From the NCBI RefSeq assembly GCF_901709675.1, contig NC_051095.1:25957956-26021955 (forward strand): DNA of 64,000 nt, given 5' to 3'. Made by a program: the position numbers and the translations under genes. Below the pieces are notes generated by a model, which made no database searches, was not told where the DNA came from, and worked only from the letters and a program-made list of their open reading frames with translations. Position 1 is the stretch's first letter. Every line of letters starts with the position of its first letter. Positions 1 to 11,635 of the stretch are shown here, one piece after another. This stretch comes from Syngnathus acus (lineage: Eukaryota > Chordata > Actinopteri > Syngnathiformes > Syngnathidae).

Positions 1-309
1 ACATGTCCCAGTCACAGTTATATGTTAACTATGTACAATCGATTAAAATATTTGAGTGTGTCAATTTTTGTAAAAAATAAAATGCACTAAATTTGTTCTT
101 AATACTTAACTTCATATAGGTTTGTTGTTTAGCAGTTTTATTTACATATTTGAATGGGAATTTGTCACGTATCCACTCCATCAGTGCCAAGGACAGCTCT
201 CTTCTAACACACACTTTCCACTCAGCCATTACTCTTCCATGATGCACACGCAGATCAACACTCATTGCCTGTCACCTGCTGCTCGTTATCTGGCCATCCA
301 GTCCCCTAT
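1..309. other. left edge, no gene recognised
   Basis: Short AT-rich flank before the first piggyBac-like end. Both strands have only short open frames of low complexity or no recognisable domain. I see nothing to annotate. Confidence 0.5.
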
Positions 310-1790
310 TTAACACTAGAACAGCAGTTGTTTTGATCTATTACTAACAGCGGCTTGCGTCAATTGACGCTCCACTGATGCAACACGTTGCCGTCGTGCT
401 TCACGTTAGGGCGCACCTCATGTTAGCGTGCACACCATGTTAGTGCGAACGTCATGTTAGCGGGCACGTCATGTTAGTGGGCACGTCATGTTAGTGCGCA
501 CATCCCGTGTTGCTAGCGAAAACGTAACCGAGTGACGATGTTGTAGCGGGGTGACATTGTGACAAGTAATAAGTGCATCATAATATAGACATGAAGAGAA
601 CAAACTCAAAGTCGGGTCAGCCTTCAAAACAAAGAAAGCAGGCTGAAACGTGAACGACCCGTGTTCTTCAAATATAGTGTCAGATAACCAAGAATCCCCG
701 CCTCCGCCACCATCACAACAACAATGCACACGGCCACAGCGCTACACTGCTAAACAGGCTCTCGAACATTTTCAGAACCTGCTCGATACGGACAGCGGCG
801 ATGACGTCTCTGGTGACAAATTTGATGACAATATCTCGACAAGCAATGATACCGAAGAATATGCAGCAACATCTTCGAGCTCGGATGACGAATGTCACAC
901 AGAGAAGAAGGGGACGCTGTAGAACTGGAGGCGGCACCCTCACACAGAGAAGAGGGGGACACTATAGAAGTGGAGCAGGCACCCTCACACAGAGAGGAAA
1001 GGGACGCTATAAAAGTGGTTACTGTTTCAGTCAGTGCTCCACACAGTGACAGTAGGCTTGGAAGTAAAGTTATCAGCAAAGATGGCACAGAGTGGGAGAT
1101 TTTAGGAATAACAGCACCCCTTGGACAAATGCTGGTACAGAACGTATTTACAGCAAAAACTACAAATTACATACCTGTTGAGGCATTCAGATTGCATGAT
1201 GATGAAAGCATGACTCGTCGCATCATGCGCTGCACTGTCGAGTATGCACGCGTCTGTCTGATCCATCTTGGGGTACGTATATTAGATGATGGGCTTGATG
1301 CATTTATTGGGTTGTTGTACTTGAGAGGGTGCATACACCCTCTCAAGTACAACAACCCGATATGCCAAGAACTATTCACCAGATTTGCTGTCATCAAAAA
1401 AATATGGATGCCAAGGTTTTCGTCAAGCAATGCCTCGTGACTGATTCAGAAGAATAAAACAGTACATCCGTTTTGATGTACGTTCTACTCGCGAATAGAG
1501 AGTGAACAAAGACACATTTCGTTTGATGTCATGGGTTTTGGACGGATTCGTTGAGAACAGCCAGAAAGGATATTAAAATCTCATGCAGGGAATTTTACGT
1601 CAGCTGTCTACAGAACATCCGATCGCGGTGTCAACAGCGAGACAATTGACAACTAGAGTGAATTGTCAGATAAAAGTGTGGTGTAGCTGAATTGTAACCG
1701 TCTGTGATGTTTGCAAACGTCCAGTATGTGGCAAATGCATGGCTAAAATTTGCATGCTCTGCAAAGATAAGGGTGGCTGACATCGGGAAC
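310..1790 (+). mobile_element. piggyBac-like DNA transposon, degenerate internal-deletion copy
   Basis: The left end is a TTAA (310-313) followed by CACTAGAACAGC, the arrangement expected of piggyBac elements. The same end recurs at 58540. A broken transposase follows. An acidic, proline-rich N-terminal part lies at 650-922. A shifted frame at about 1021-1440 contains DGTEWEILG, QNVFTAKT and DAFIGLLYLRG, which resemble the start of the piggyBac DDE region. Near 1700-1780 a remnant reads TVCDVCKRPVCGKC, which fits the C-terminal cysteine-rich domain. Most of the catalytic core is missing, and the coding sequence is interrupted by a foldback at 1309-1358 and by stops. No matching right-hand end was found, so the 3' limit is approximate. 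It cannot encode an active transposase. Confidence 0.7.
1309..1358. repeat. perfect 23-bp inverted repeat inside piggyBac coding remnant
   Basis: Arms at 1309-1331 and 1336-1358 are exact reverse complements around a 4-base centre (CATA). The left arm is transposase coding sequence (LLYLRG), so the right arm is a backward copy of it. This looks like a template-switch or breakage product at the point where the element lost its core. Confidence 0.9.
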
Positions 1791-2469
1791 GTCTGTGACT
1801 GAAATGCTTGTGGAATAACTTTGCTACTGATAGTGTCCCTCACTCTACCTTCTTTGCAAGAACCACACTGGAGACAGTTTGCCTTTTTTAGCACTTGCAA
1901 GTGAAAAAGCTTTCGTCACCTTGTATGATACAGAGGTGCTTGAAAGCAGTCTGCCTTTTGCCTCTTGCAAGGGAATATTTATTGAGAGAAAACAGGGTGG
2001 GGGTGAGAGCGAACAGGTTTCGGGGGTCTCCTCTGCAAACTGTTTAATCAGTGCAGAGGGTCTTAGCGCTTTGTTTTACAAGGTTGTGGAAACAAATACT
2101 AGTGGAGCATTTTAGATAACTAACTAAGCAAGAATGTTTCCACATCATTTGGAAAGTTTCAACAACTGAATGTGGAAAGTTTCCACGAGTCAGGGAAAGT
2201 TGGAAGGTTTTATCAAAGTTAATGATTCTAGTCAACATTCCAACATAATCATATGATCAAAATAAGCTACGTTGATAACTTTACTGCGCATGCTATAGTG
2301 TTCAACTACGTAAATCTAGCTATTCGAGGTATAAACTGCTGCATCATGCACACAACTATTGTAGTTCAGTTTTTGTCTTTGTTTTTCAACTAAGCATGTA
2401 AAATAAATAAAAGTAAATTTTTTTCAGATGTTTCCTACAAATGTGTGTTAAGTCGTCATGGCGCAAACT
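1791..2469. other. no gene recognised; short GGAAAGTTT repeats
   Basis: No convincing coding sequence. At 2130-2215 the motif GGAAAGTTTC and its complement recur several times. This may be the tail of the piggyBac-like element or unrelated sequence. Confidence 0.4.
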
Positions 2470-2850
2470 TGTGACGGTCGTCAGTTGATGCATCCAGCTG
2501 GTCTACCTCTCCTGCCATTCATTGTCGGATTGTCTGTGATGCTGCCCGCTCGCTCACTGGCCCTACCACGTCTGACACTCATTGCAGATCTTGTATGCCC
2601 ATTTATCCAACCTGTTCCGAACGGCGCCTGGCCTGACCCTTAGCTCGCCCTCGACCACGTCTCTTCTTTGTCCTTGTCGACTTCCACGAGGTTCTCCCGC
2701 CCACGCCATGCCAAGGTCATTACCAGTTTCCTGGTCCTAGACCGTGTGGACTTCTGCCTCCCTGCTTGTTCCAGTCTTCCACCTCCCTTTTTCCCAATAC
2801 CAATAAATCTTGTTTGTGTCGCATTTGGTCGTTCTGCGCCGTTCTTGACA
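2470..2850 (+). mobile_element. probable solo LTR fragment (Gypsy-type)
   Basis: The segment begins TGTGACGG, ends CTTGACA, is GC- and pyrimidine-rich, and has an AATAAA about 50 bases before its end. These are features of the Gypsy LTRs seen elsewhere in the window at 21218 and 57383. I could not find a target duplication, so the boundaries are uncertain. The open frames here have no recognisable protein. Confidence 0.4.
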
Positions 2851-4220
2851 GAATAAAATCCTTTGTTGTTGAAAAGTGAATCATTTAAACAGGCATTTGT
2901 TCATAAAATATATTCAGAATCTACATTGGTTCAATGTAAAAAAAAAATATGCACATATTTTGTTCTTATTTAAAATGTTATTTTTGTCATACATCTGGCA
3001 AGGACGTGCACAGTTTTATGTGGCCTCCTGGCCGAACTGATGAAAAATGGAAGCTCCCTTAATGAGATCACTTAATAGAATGCCCATTGCTGGATTAAAG
3101 TTTTAACATGTTCATCAAAAAGTATCATCACATTCAATACAAGTGCATTGTTTCTCAAGCTGGAATTCACTTTTTTTTAGAAAGGGACCCTAATCAGCTG
3201 GCAATTTTAAGAGCTACAATTAATTGAGCCAAATCACTTTTTTTTTTTAACTACGCGAACAGAAAATGAAAGAAATTCTATACTTGCCTCCTCCGTCCTG
3301 CTCTATCGTACGCTGAGTCACTTCACAATTCCTTACTGGCTTTCCTTACCACATCTCTTTCTGTGCTGGAGGCTACTCATGTTGGCTTTAAATTATGTGT
3401 CTAGGCATGGGAAGCTGACGGACTATTGCACTCAACTGATCCTGCCGTAAAGTCATCATTTTTGGCACTGTGTTTTTGGCAGCACTTTTAAATGTGGCTA
3501 TTGTTATTGCTGAAAATAAGTCATAGTATTTTTTAAGGATAATTATAAATGAAACCACCTATGATTTAACGTGCCCAGGGCAGACTGTGAAATTGGATTG
3601 GGAGCAATGTTTCTGAGCAATTTGGCATAAGCTGAGACAACACAAGTCATTGACGAAATGATGCAATGTTCCACTGGATTTGCAATGTGTGTTTATTTCT
3701 TAAAAGGGGAAGACAACCCCTAAAATATTCTGTAATAATATGGTCTGTGCAGCAGAAATAGTTGAAACACAGTGTGCTGATTCATGTTTTGCTTGTGGAA
3801 TACAACTTAAACGGTAGAATTGTCTACGTCTTCCTTTATTACACTTATCACTTGACACCCTTTTCCATCCAAGTGAGGACAAAGATAAGGATGTTGTACT
3901 GTGGGCACGAATATCAGAATTATGATATCAGAATGCATAATTAAAGAGGAATCATATTTTAAGGTGGCAATGATGGTGTATGAACTAATTCTTTTTTGTT
4001 AGTTTCATTAGGAGAGCACTGTATACAATTGGCAATGTCAAAGGTGGATGGGTTGACATTGACAATTGTATACAGTAGACCTCCAAATACTCGTGCTTCA
4101 GTACCTGGTATCTGCTGCACCCCACTCCCCCCTTATATGGCCACGAGCAGTTCCTCCACTAGTGTGGCACACAGGATTACACTCCGCTTGAATATTAATT
4201 GATAGTGTGTGCTTGTTAGA

Positions 4221-4222
<2 letters not shown>
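2851..4222. other. no gene recognised
   Basis: AT-rich sequence without a convincing open frame. The only structure seen is the hairpin at 4018-4076. Confidence 0.5.
4018..4076. repeat. 24-bp near-perfect inverted repeat (hairpin)
   Basis: Arms 4018-4041 and 4053-4076 pair with one mismatch around an 11-base loop. It could be a very short MITE-like foldback or a chance hairpin. The arms are not coding. Confidence 0.85.
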
Positions 4223-4275
<53 letters not shown>

Positions 4276-4334
4276 GAGAGTAAGAGAGCGAGAGAGAGAG
4301 AGTAAGACAGTAAGAGAGTAAGAGAGCGAGAGAG
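4223..4334. repeat. (AG)n microsatellite
   Basis: About 110 bases of nearly pure AG dinucleotides, with interruptions by T and C in the distal half. Long serine/leucine frames across it are artefacts. Confidence 0.95.
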
Positions 4335-4620
4335 ACTGCTTGGGTTAGAATGCACTCTCCTCTCAATAGGCTCATAATATGTTATGATTACATGCTACTT
4401 CGCTTGGTCAAATTACGGCACGGTTGACTTGCTTTAGGGCAGTGTTTCCCAACCGTTTTTCATCCCTGGGCACACCTTTTCATTGGAAAAAATCTTGTGG
4501 CACACCACCACTAAAAATCTGTTCAGTATTACACCAGGTTTTATATTAAAATTAGTTATAAGGATAAAATATATTTATTCGCTTCTGAACTGAAAATAAC
4601 TTAATTAATTACAAGACTAA

Positions 4621-5801
4621 TGAAGGAATAGGGTCAAAAGACACAAAACCCGCCTAGCCACAATAACAGATACGCTCACATCTCTTTGGATAAAGTATAT
4701 AAGCAGACAAGTATATTCATGGAGTCAACCAATAAAGCAGACATAACTAGACATTCTTTGATATAAGATAATAACAGAGGTTGCTACAACTTCACGATTC
4801 AATATGTATTTCTGTGCACTGCAAAATAAATGTCTTTTGATATGTTGCTTAAATAGCTTAATGACCCTTAAGGAACTGTGTAATGCATGCCTGATGTTTG
4901 TTCTCTAAATCATGGACACGGCCAGAGTCGTCTTGACCGTACAGTACTTGATTATATCTTGTGTTTTGATTAAACGTCATATGTCGCCTAATGCGAGACG
5001 CCAGCTTTTCGATTACTACTGAACGCTCTGCACAGAGGGAAATATTTTGCCTGACAAAGAAAAGATATGGTGGGAAGCATGATTAAACTAACAATATAAT
5101 GATGTGAGCAAAGACATGGAGTATCAAAAGAACTAACTTTGCATAGTCAGGGAACAGTAATAGATTAATGATGTTACAGCCAAAAAGCTCACATAAATTC
5201 GTACAAAATGACAAAAGTGAAAGAATGAGGTACGACAGTATATGTGCAAGGATGGAGGAGAATGTTTACAGGAAGGTCACTCGGAGATAAAAACCAGCTG
5301 GTGCCAGAAGGAGACAGCCAAGGACTCGGCCAAAGATGATCACCAAGGCCGAAAGACGGGATGGAAGACAACAGCCCCCACACACACACACACCGAATCG
5401 TCCATAACCCGCACCCACTCCCATTGAATCAAACTCTACTGCGAACTCGCCCCACCCCAACGACTCATCACCCATCAAACTCGCCCCACACCGGCCTGTC
5501 CAACTGAATATAAGCTGACCAAAGAACCTTGAACGTTGCCTTTTCTGAATGGAGACTTTCTGCTCTTGAAGGGCCCAGCGCTGTATTGTACTTTCCTGAA
5601 AACAGAGCTTTCTTAACAAGAATTATGATTGAACTCAACCAACCTGTGTAAGTCTAATTTCTGCTTCAGTGTCTTTGCATTTTCCTAAATCTGAAGAAAT
5701 TAAACGAGCACGCAGTGAGTGAATTGGATAACAGGTGATTGGCAATGGCTTTTGCCGTGAGGCGCAGATAGCGCTCCCTAAATTGTGGACCAAATCCAAC
5801 A
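4621..5801. mobile_element. solo LTR, 1.2-kb family, copy 1
   Basis: Bounded by TGAAGGAATAGGG and CCAAATCCAACA, with a 4-bp duplication CTAA on each side (4617-4620, 5802-5805). The same sequence recurs at 47597-48895 (same orientation) and 53245-54525 (opposite). TG...CA ends, a short duplication and no internal coding sequence point to a solo LTR, probably of a retrovirus-like element. It lies inside the hAT element and is therefore younger than it. Confidence 0.75.
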
Positions 5802-6424
5802 CTAACTAATTTCAGATTGAGTCATTGTAATGCTCATGTAATTATGATGTTTCGTGTGACAGGGACTCATTATTGTGAGGGAAACATTGTGAAATAAGCC
5901 CCATGTACCAAGAGCTGGGGAGACCGTACATACCAAAAAATAGATAGGGGTTACATTCTCAGGCAGGTGGAATGAATATCCTGCCTGAAAATGCACCTCC
6001 ACCATTACAGCACTTCTGATGGACACATCATCACATGGTTTTCACTGTAAACAGGGGGGACTAGTATGAGTAACCAGGGTGAGTGTCATATCTCTATGGC
6101 CCACCCAACCAGAGATAGATAGGGGGTGGGCAGGTAGAGAAAATGTCAGTTTTATTAAAAGCAAACATCCGTTGGACTGTTGTTTTGTACAGTAAGCTGT
6201 CAAGATAGAGAAAATTATATTATCGGGACGGCAAATATTCCGAGTCAATTGGCTATTGTTTTCGGCTTATCTGAATAGCCTGAATGACGGCAAAATCATT
6301 AAAGGCACACGCTTTTGAATACATTCAATCGAAAGGAAAACATGTTTTTTTTCTCCTTGCTATGTACGTACTTTCAAGAAGCGAGAGAAGCGATTTCATC
6401 TCCTGTCGATTTTCAGTTGAGTTT

Positions 6425-6598
6425 CATTATATTATATTATATTATATTATTATATATTATATTATATTATATTATATTGTATCGTATCGTATCGTATCGT
6501 ATCATATCATATCATATCATATCATATCATATCATATCATATCACATCATATCATATCATATCATATATCATATCACATCACATCACATCACATCACA
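6425..6598. repeat. compound (ATTAT)n / (CATAT)n / (CACAT)n microsatellite
   Basis: Pentanucleotide repeats drift from ATTAT through CGTAT and CATAT to CACAT. The array directly precedes a LINE 3' tail. Confidence 0.95.
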
Positions 6599-6682
6599 AA
6601 CGGAATTTCGGTTTTCTTTGTGTGTCTTGACATATGAAGGGATTGACAATAAAGCTGACTTTGACTTTGACAAACCACGGCC
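6599..6682 (+). mobile_element. L2-like LINE 3' tail fragment
   Basis: The stretch around TTGTGTGTCTTGACATATG and AATAAAGCTGACTTTGAC matches the 3' end of the LINE that ends near 63873 in this window. It has only the 3' tail, as in a heavily 5'-truncated insertion. Confidence 0.65.
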
Positions 6683-7202
6683 ATTAGAGCGTCACTGGTT
6701 CCAAGAGCACACAGTAGCACACACAAACTGAATTGGTGTCCATGCAGCAATGCATGCAATCAGACCAACAACATAAAATCACAAGGTGGCGATTAGCCAC
6801 GCACGTGCGATTAGGAAGTGGCTGACCAGGTCTTGCGCTACCTAACCAGAGGTATGGCGATCCTGTTTACGATGCGCTCCATTATTAATATTGGACATTT
6901 TCCCACGGCACAGCTGAACATCACTCACGGCACACCAGTGTGCCACGGCACAGTGGTTGAGGAACACTGCTTTAGGGCCCCTTTTGCCTGACTCTTGTGT
7001 TTGCTTGCTGGAGTGTTACAACATTATTTTAACCATTTTACCCTAAAAAGACCCAAGCATGACAGTGTAAGAGAGACAATATGGATATTGTCTGTGTGTA
7101 TCAAGAATCATGGTCATATTGACAACTGAAGTAGACAAATTAAACTGGTTAACAAAAAATTTCAATCGTCCAAGAATGTTTTTCAAATCAGAAATGGAAG
7201 TA

Positions 7203-8413
7203 CCGTAATTTTCGGACTAAAAGTCGCTCCGGAATATAGGTCGCATTAGCCATAAAATGCACAATAACGTGAAAAAAAAACATATATAAGTTGCTCCGGA
7301 GTATAAGTTGCATTTTGGGGGGAAATTTATTCGACAAAATTCAACACCAAGAACAGACATGAACGAGCAACAACAGGCTAAACGATAGGTATGCTAACGT
7401 GACATAAACACAAACGAAGAGCTGAGAACGGGCCTGACGTAACATTCAGAGTTATTAAAAAAACTATTACATAAATAACACATTTATAAAACCATCTGTG
7501 TCACTCCAATTCATTAAATCCATCGATCGTCCTTTGTCAACAATGGGTGCGTGCCGCTGACGGCGCTTGCACTTCAAAATATTCCACAGGCCCATATAAC
7601 GATATATAAATTAGATATCAAATAACTATTATATAAGCAATAATATTATCAAACCATCTGTGCACTCTAAATCATTAAATCCATCGATCAAATTCCTCGT
7701 CCTTTGTCAACAACGCCGCGCGTGCGCCCTGACGTCAGCCTCGTCGTTATTCCACGGATCTAGTATATAACTATGTTGTAGCGTTAACAAAGTACAAGGA
7801 AAGACGTGGGTTTGGTAAACGGCTCTTTATTTAACAAAACAAACTTCCAGGCGTGTGGCGGCGTGGACTTCCAGCCACGGAGGTGGAAGAGAGATCCATA
7901 GAATAGGACCGGGCGTGCGTAAAAGCCATGACCGAGCCCCATCCACCGTCCCCGGACAGCCACCCGGCCGAGCGCCGGCACCCGACTTCTATCCATGGAG
8001 GTGAAAGAGAGCTCCGTAGAGTAGGACCGGGTGTGCGTAAAAGCATAATAGTTTTTCAAACCTTCTGTGTCACTCCAAATCCTTAAATCCTTCAAACTCT
8101 TCGTCCTCCGTGTCACTTAGAAACAAAGCCGCTAATGATGCCGGTAGTACGTGGGGCCCTTCGTCATCTTCGTCATCCCGTGATCAATCTTTGTCCTTTT
8201 TGTAAACAACCGCCGCGCCACGCCGCGCTGCTGACGTCACTTGAAATTCAAATTACAGTAATCCCTTGCTACATCGCGGTTCGTTTATCGCGGGTTCCCT
8301 TTTTTTTTTTTTTAAATTTTTGAAAAGATTCACATATAAATCGCTCCTCATTATAAGTCGCCCCCCCACCCAAACTATGAAAAAAAACGTGACTTATAGT
8401 CCGAAAATTACGG
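7203..8413. mobile_element. TA-flanked non-autonomous DNA transposon, copy A
   Basis: The ends are CCGTAATTTTCGGACT and AGTCCGAAAATTACGG, with TA on both sides, so a TA target duplication is likely (as in Tc1/mariner-like elements; the superfamily is not certain). The interior holds degenerate units containing GATCGATGGATTTAATG-type sequence and, at about 7850-8045, a 118-bp tandem unit containing GGGCGTGCGTAAAAGCC. On the minus strand, short acidic coding remnants such as SDTEDEEFEGF can be seen. No complete transposase. Related copies lie at 8592, 37518, 41200, 49180 and 55853. Confidence 0.75.
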
Positions 8414-8499
8414 TAAACTTTTCATGATTTTTTGGCACTGAATGCAAATCTACCCTCTTTTTTTTCAAGCACATCAGGTTTTGATAATGATAATAACCC

Positions 8500-8590
8500 T
8501 AATAGTAATAATAATCATCATCATCATCATCATCAATATTATTATTATTATTATTATTACTATTATTATTGTTGTTGTTATTATATATAT
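8500..8590. repeat. (ATC)n(ATT)n microsatellite between two DNA elements
   Basis: Trinucleotide array from AATAAT through CATCATC to ATTATT, ending in TATATATA immediately before copy B. The histidine/tyrosine-rich frame across it is not a gene. Confidence 0.95.
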
Positions 8591-8591
8591 A

Positions 8592-10043
8592 CCGTATTTT
8601 TCGGACTAAAAGTCACTCCGGAGTATAAATTGCACCAGCCATAAAATGCACAATAAAGTGAAAAAAAACATACTATATAGGTCGCACCGGATTATAAATC
8701 GCACTTTGGGGGCAAATTTATTTGTCAAAATCCAACACCAAGAACAGACATGAACCAGCAGCAACAGGCTAAACGATACGGTGTGCTAATGTGACATATA
8801 TACACAAACGAGGAGCTGAAAACAGGCCTAACGTAACATTCAGAGTAATTCAAATAACTAATACATAAATAACACGTTTATCAAACCATCTGTGTCACTC
8901 CAATTCATTAAATCCATCGATCGGCCTTAATGTAAACGATGCCGCGTATGCACCGCGCCGCTGACGTCGGACTCGTTGTGAGTTGCAGTTCTAAATATTC
9001 CACAGACCCATATAACGATATATAAATTATATATCAAATAACTATCATATAAACATTAATCAAATTCCTCGTCCTTTGTCAACAACGCCGCGCGTGCGCC
9101 GCTGACGTCAGCCTTGTCGTTATTCCACAGATCTAGTATATAACTATATTGTAGCGTTAACAAAGTACCAGGAAAGACGTGGGTTTAGTAAACGGCTCTT
9201 TATTTAACTAAACAAGAGTTTAACGAGCCAACAACTACTGAACTGTAATGATAAAAACATATACAAGTTGCTCCACGAAATAAAATATATCAAATAACTA
9301 TAACATAAATAGTTCACCGCCACACAGCCCCAAGCACCGGCGTCGGCTTCCAGGCGTGTGGCGGTGTGGACTTCCATCCCCAGAGGTGGCACTTCCAGCC
9401 ACGGAGGTGACTGGGACCTCCGTAGAGTAGGACCGGGCGTGCGTAGGAGCAGTGTCCGAACCCTATCCACCGTCCCCGGACAGCCAGCTGCTGAGCGCCG
9501 GCCCCCGACTTCCAGCCACGGAGGTGGAGGAGAGCTCCGTAATATAGGACTGGGCGTGCGTAAAAGCCATGTCCGAGCCCCATTCACCGTCCCCGGATAG
9601 CCACCCAGCCGAGCGCCGGCCCCCGACTTCCATCCACGGAGGTGAAAGAGAGCTCCGTAGAGTAGGACCGGGCGTGCGTAAAAGCCATAATAGTTTTTCA
9701 AACCTTCTGTGTCACTCCAAATCATTAAATCCTTCAAAGTCTTCGTCCTCCGTGTCACTTACAAACAAAGCCGCTAATGATACCGGTAGTACGTGGGGCC
9801 ATTCGTCATCTTCGTCATCCCGTGATCGAACCCTTTGTCCTTTATGTAAACAACCGCCGCGCCGCTGACGTCACTTGCAGTTCAAATTACAGTAATCCCT
9901 TGCTACATCGTGGTTTGTTTATCGGGGTTTCACTTTTTTTTTTTTTGAAGTTTGAAAATTTGTGAAAATAATCACGTATAAGTCGCTCCTCAGTATAAGT
10001 CGCCCTCCCACCAAAACCGCGACTTATAGTCCGAAAAATATGG
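8592..10043. mobile_element. TA-flanked non-autonomous DNA transposon, copy B
   Basis: Starts CCGTATTTTTCGGACT and ends AGTCCGAAAAATATGG between TA dinucleotides. Same layout as copy A, with more tandem units: the marker GGGCGTGCG recurs at about 9434, 9552 and 9669, a 117-118-bp period. The minus strand is open through these units and gives a repetitive protein (FYARPVLLYGALFHLRGWKS type). I regard this as repeat-driven, not a gene. Confidence 0.75.
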
Positions 10044-10045
10044 TA

Positions 10046-10713
10046 GTTTTTGCCTATAAATATAGTTTCAGTACAATTACTAAGCAGTGTTACATGAGCC
10101 CTTATTCTCAAAGCTTGTCTATGTAAACAGTGATGTCTGAGCTCACGACTGACTTGATGGAATTTGATTATGAAACTCTACCTCCAATGTTTCTCCTTCA
10201 GTGGTCTGCCGTGTGGCAGTCTGATGGTCTGCACAGGGTCTGCTATTGTGAATAATACACATGTGATTGTAGGGGTAGTATAAGTTAAACTCAGTGCAGC
10301 CTCACAGAGGACACCCGGCACTGGAGAGAAATGGCAAAATTGTTCAACCTTACGCCATGGTTGTTTATTTTACATGGTGTAGTGTTCTCACTAGAGGGAG
10401 CAATTTGTTCATGGCATCCCCATTGCATATTGGGGACATCAAATTGATTGTATGATGATTGAATGTTAACTGTATGTTCCATCATACCAGTGTGGTACAA
10501 TATAATGAAATATATTTTCTGTAACAGTTCATAGAGATTTCAGGGCCAAGTGTTGTACATTTAGGAATGAATAACCTTCTGCCAACCTCTGAAACAAAGA
10601 CAACAGTTTTCGAGAGTCACACAAAAAAATACAATTATTTTCTACTACAAGCTGTAAATTACCAATCTTTATGCTGTACCTCTGTCCATTGACAGATCCA
10701 TCAAGCTCTATAC
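10046..10713. other. no gene recognised
   Basis: No convincing open frame or repeat structure was seen in this interval. Confidence 0.45.
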
Positions 10714-10847
10714 CAGGGGTGTCAAACTCATTTTTGTTGCGGGCCGCATCATAGTCATAGTTTCCCTCGGAGGGCTGTCAACATCTTCTATATAAATTTA
10801 GGCTACAGAACAAACTGATGAATAACTAGTTTTGAATTCAGAGACTA
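10714..10847. mobile_element. hAT-type MITE, left end only
   Basis: Begins CAGGGGTGTCAAACTC and runs into a GGGCCGC-containing stretch, as in other hAT MITEs of this window (24400, 25413). The sequence is cut by the TA-flanked element at 10848. A right end was not identified, so this is a truncated or rearranged copy. Confidence 0.5.
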
Positions 10848-11532
10848 CCGTATTTTCCGGACTATAAGGTGCACTGGACTATAAGGCACACCTTCAATAA
10901 ATGGCCCATTTTAAAATATAAGGTGCACCGGACTATAAGGCGCACCATTAATGCATTAATTTTCTGAGATAGTCCTGTATAGGGGCTGAACATTCGCACC
11001 GACATTCCACGAAACATTTCCATTGTGAATGAACTTGTAAACAAGATAGGTTGATATTCCAAATGAGAATCTGTTGTCAATTGCACTACCAGAAAAGTTA
11101 AAGATTAAAATGATAACAAATTAAGAATTTTATGACAGTTGAATACATTTTTTGAGATGTATTAAGTTTGTTTTATTGTTGTTATTGTTGTATGAATAAG
11201 AAGGATGATATTGGTGTTTGTGACTGCAGTAAACAAGCCAGGATGTCAGATTTTTAATCCAAATCAAACCATTCTCAATTTTATCTTTTTTATTTCAACT
11301 TCAGATGCAACAAATTACTTTATAATCACAAAATAATGATCCATAGTCTTTTTGATTCATGATTCATAGTCTTCAGCGGGACACATATGATTGATTTTAT
11401 GACACAATGCTTCGGGCCAGTTTAAATTTAGATGCGGGCTGCATTTGGCCCGCGGGCCGGAATTTGGTCCATATATAAGGCGCACTGGACTATAAGGCGC
11501 ACTGTCGGCACCTTATAGTCCGGAAAATACGG
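10848..11532. mobile_element. TA-flanked DNA element, CCGTATTTTCCGG family
   Basis: Ends CCGTATTTTCCGGACTATAA and TTATAGTCCGGAAAATACGG between TA dinucleotides. Subterminal repeats of GGACTATAAGGCGCAC occur at both ends. The interior at about 11400-11460 contains GGGCCGG-rich hAT-like sequence, so the copy is mosaic. No coding region. Same family as 49918-50829. Confidence 0.7.
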
Positions 11533-11635
11533 TACTAGTAAAAATTGTTGAAAAAGAAAAAAAAATGTTGAAAAAGACGAATGGTCATAAAAATGGCTAG
11601 CAATGTCCCTATTTCTTTAAAACTGAAGAAAATTT

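Larger units (their letters stand above)
4440..6969. mobile_element. hAT-type non-autonomous DNA transposon
   Basis: The ends are CAGTGTTTCCCAACC and its imperfect reverse complement GGTTGAGGAACACTG. The element is flanked by identical 8-bp duplications CTTTAGGG (4432-4439 and 6970-6977). An 8-bp duplication with CAG...CTG termini is the hAT signature. No transposase is recognisable. The 2.5-kb length is inflated by a solo LTR (4621-5801), a microsatellite and a LINE tail. Confidence 0.85.

Noticed and set aside
4098-4375. Serine/leucine-rich minus-strand proteins across the AG repeat
   Set aside because: Composed of simple-repeat codons; not genes.
9204-9758. 184-codon minus-strand frame in copy B, and the similar frame on + in copy D
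   Set aside because: It runs through 118-bp tandem units, whose length is not a multiple of three, and has no recognised domain beyond a short acidic remnant. More likely repeat-driven than a gene.
9358-9868. Plus-strand open frames of copy B as a collagen-like or proline-rich protein
   Set aside because: Same tandem units read on the other strand; not conserved between copies.
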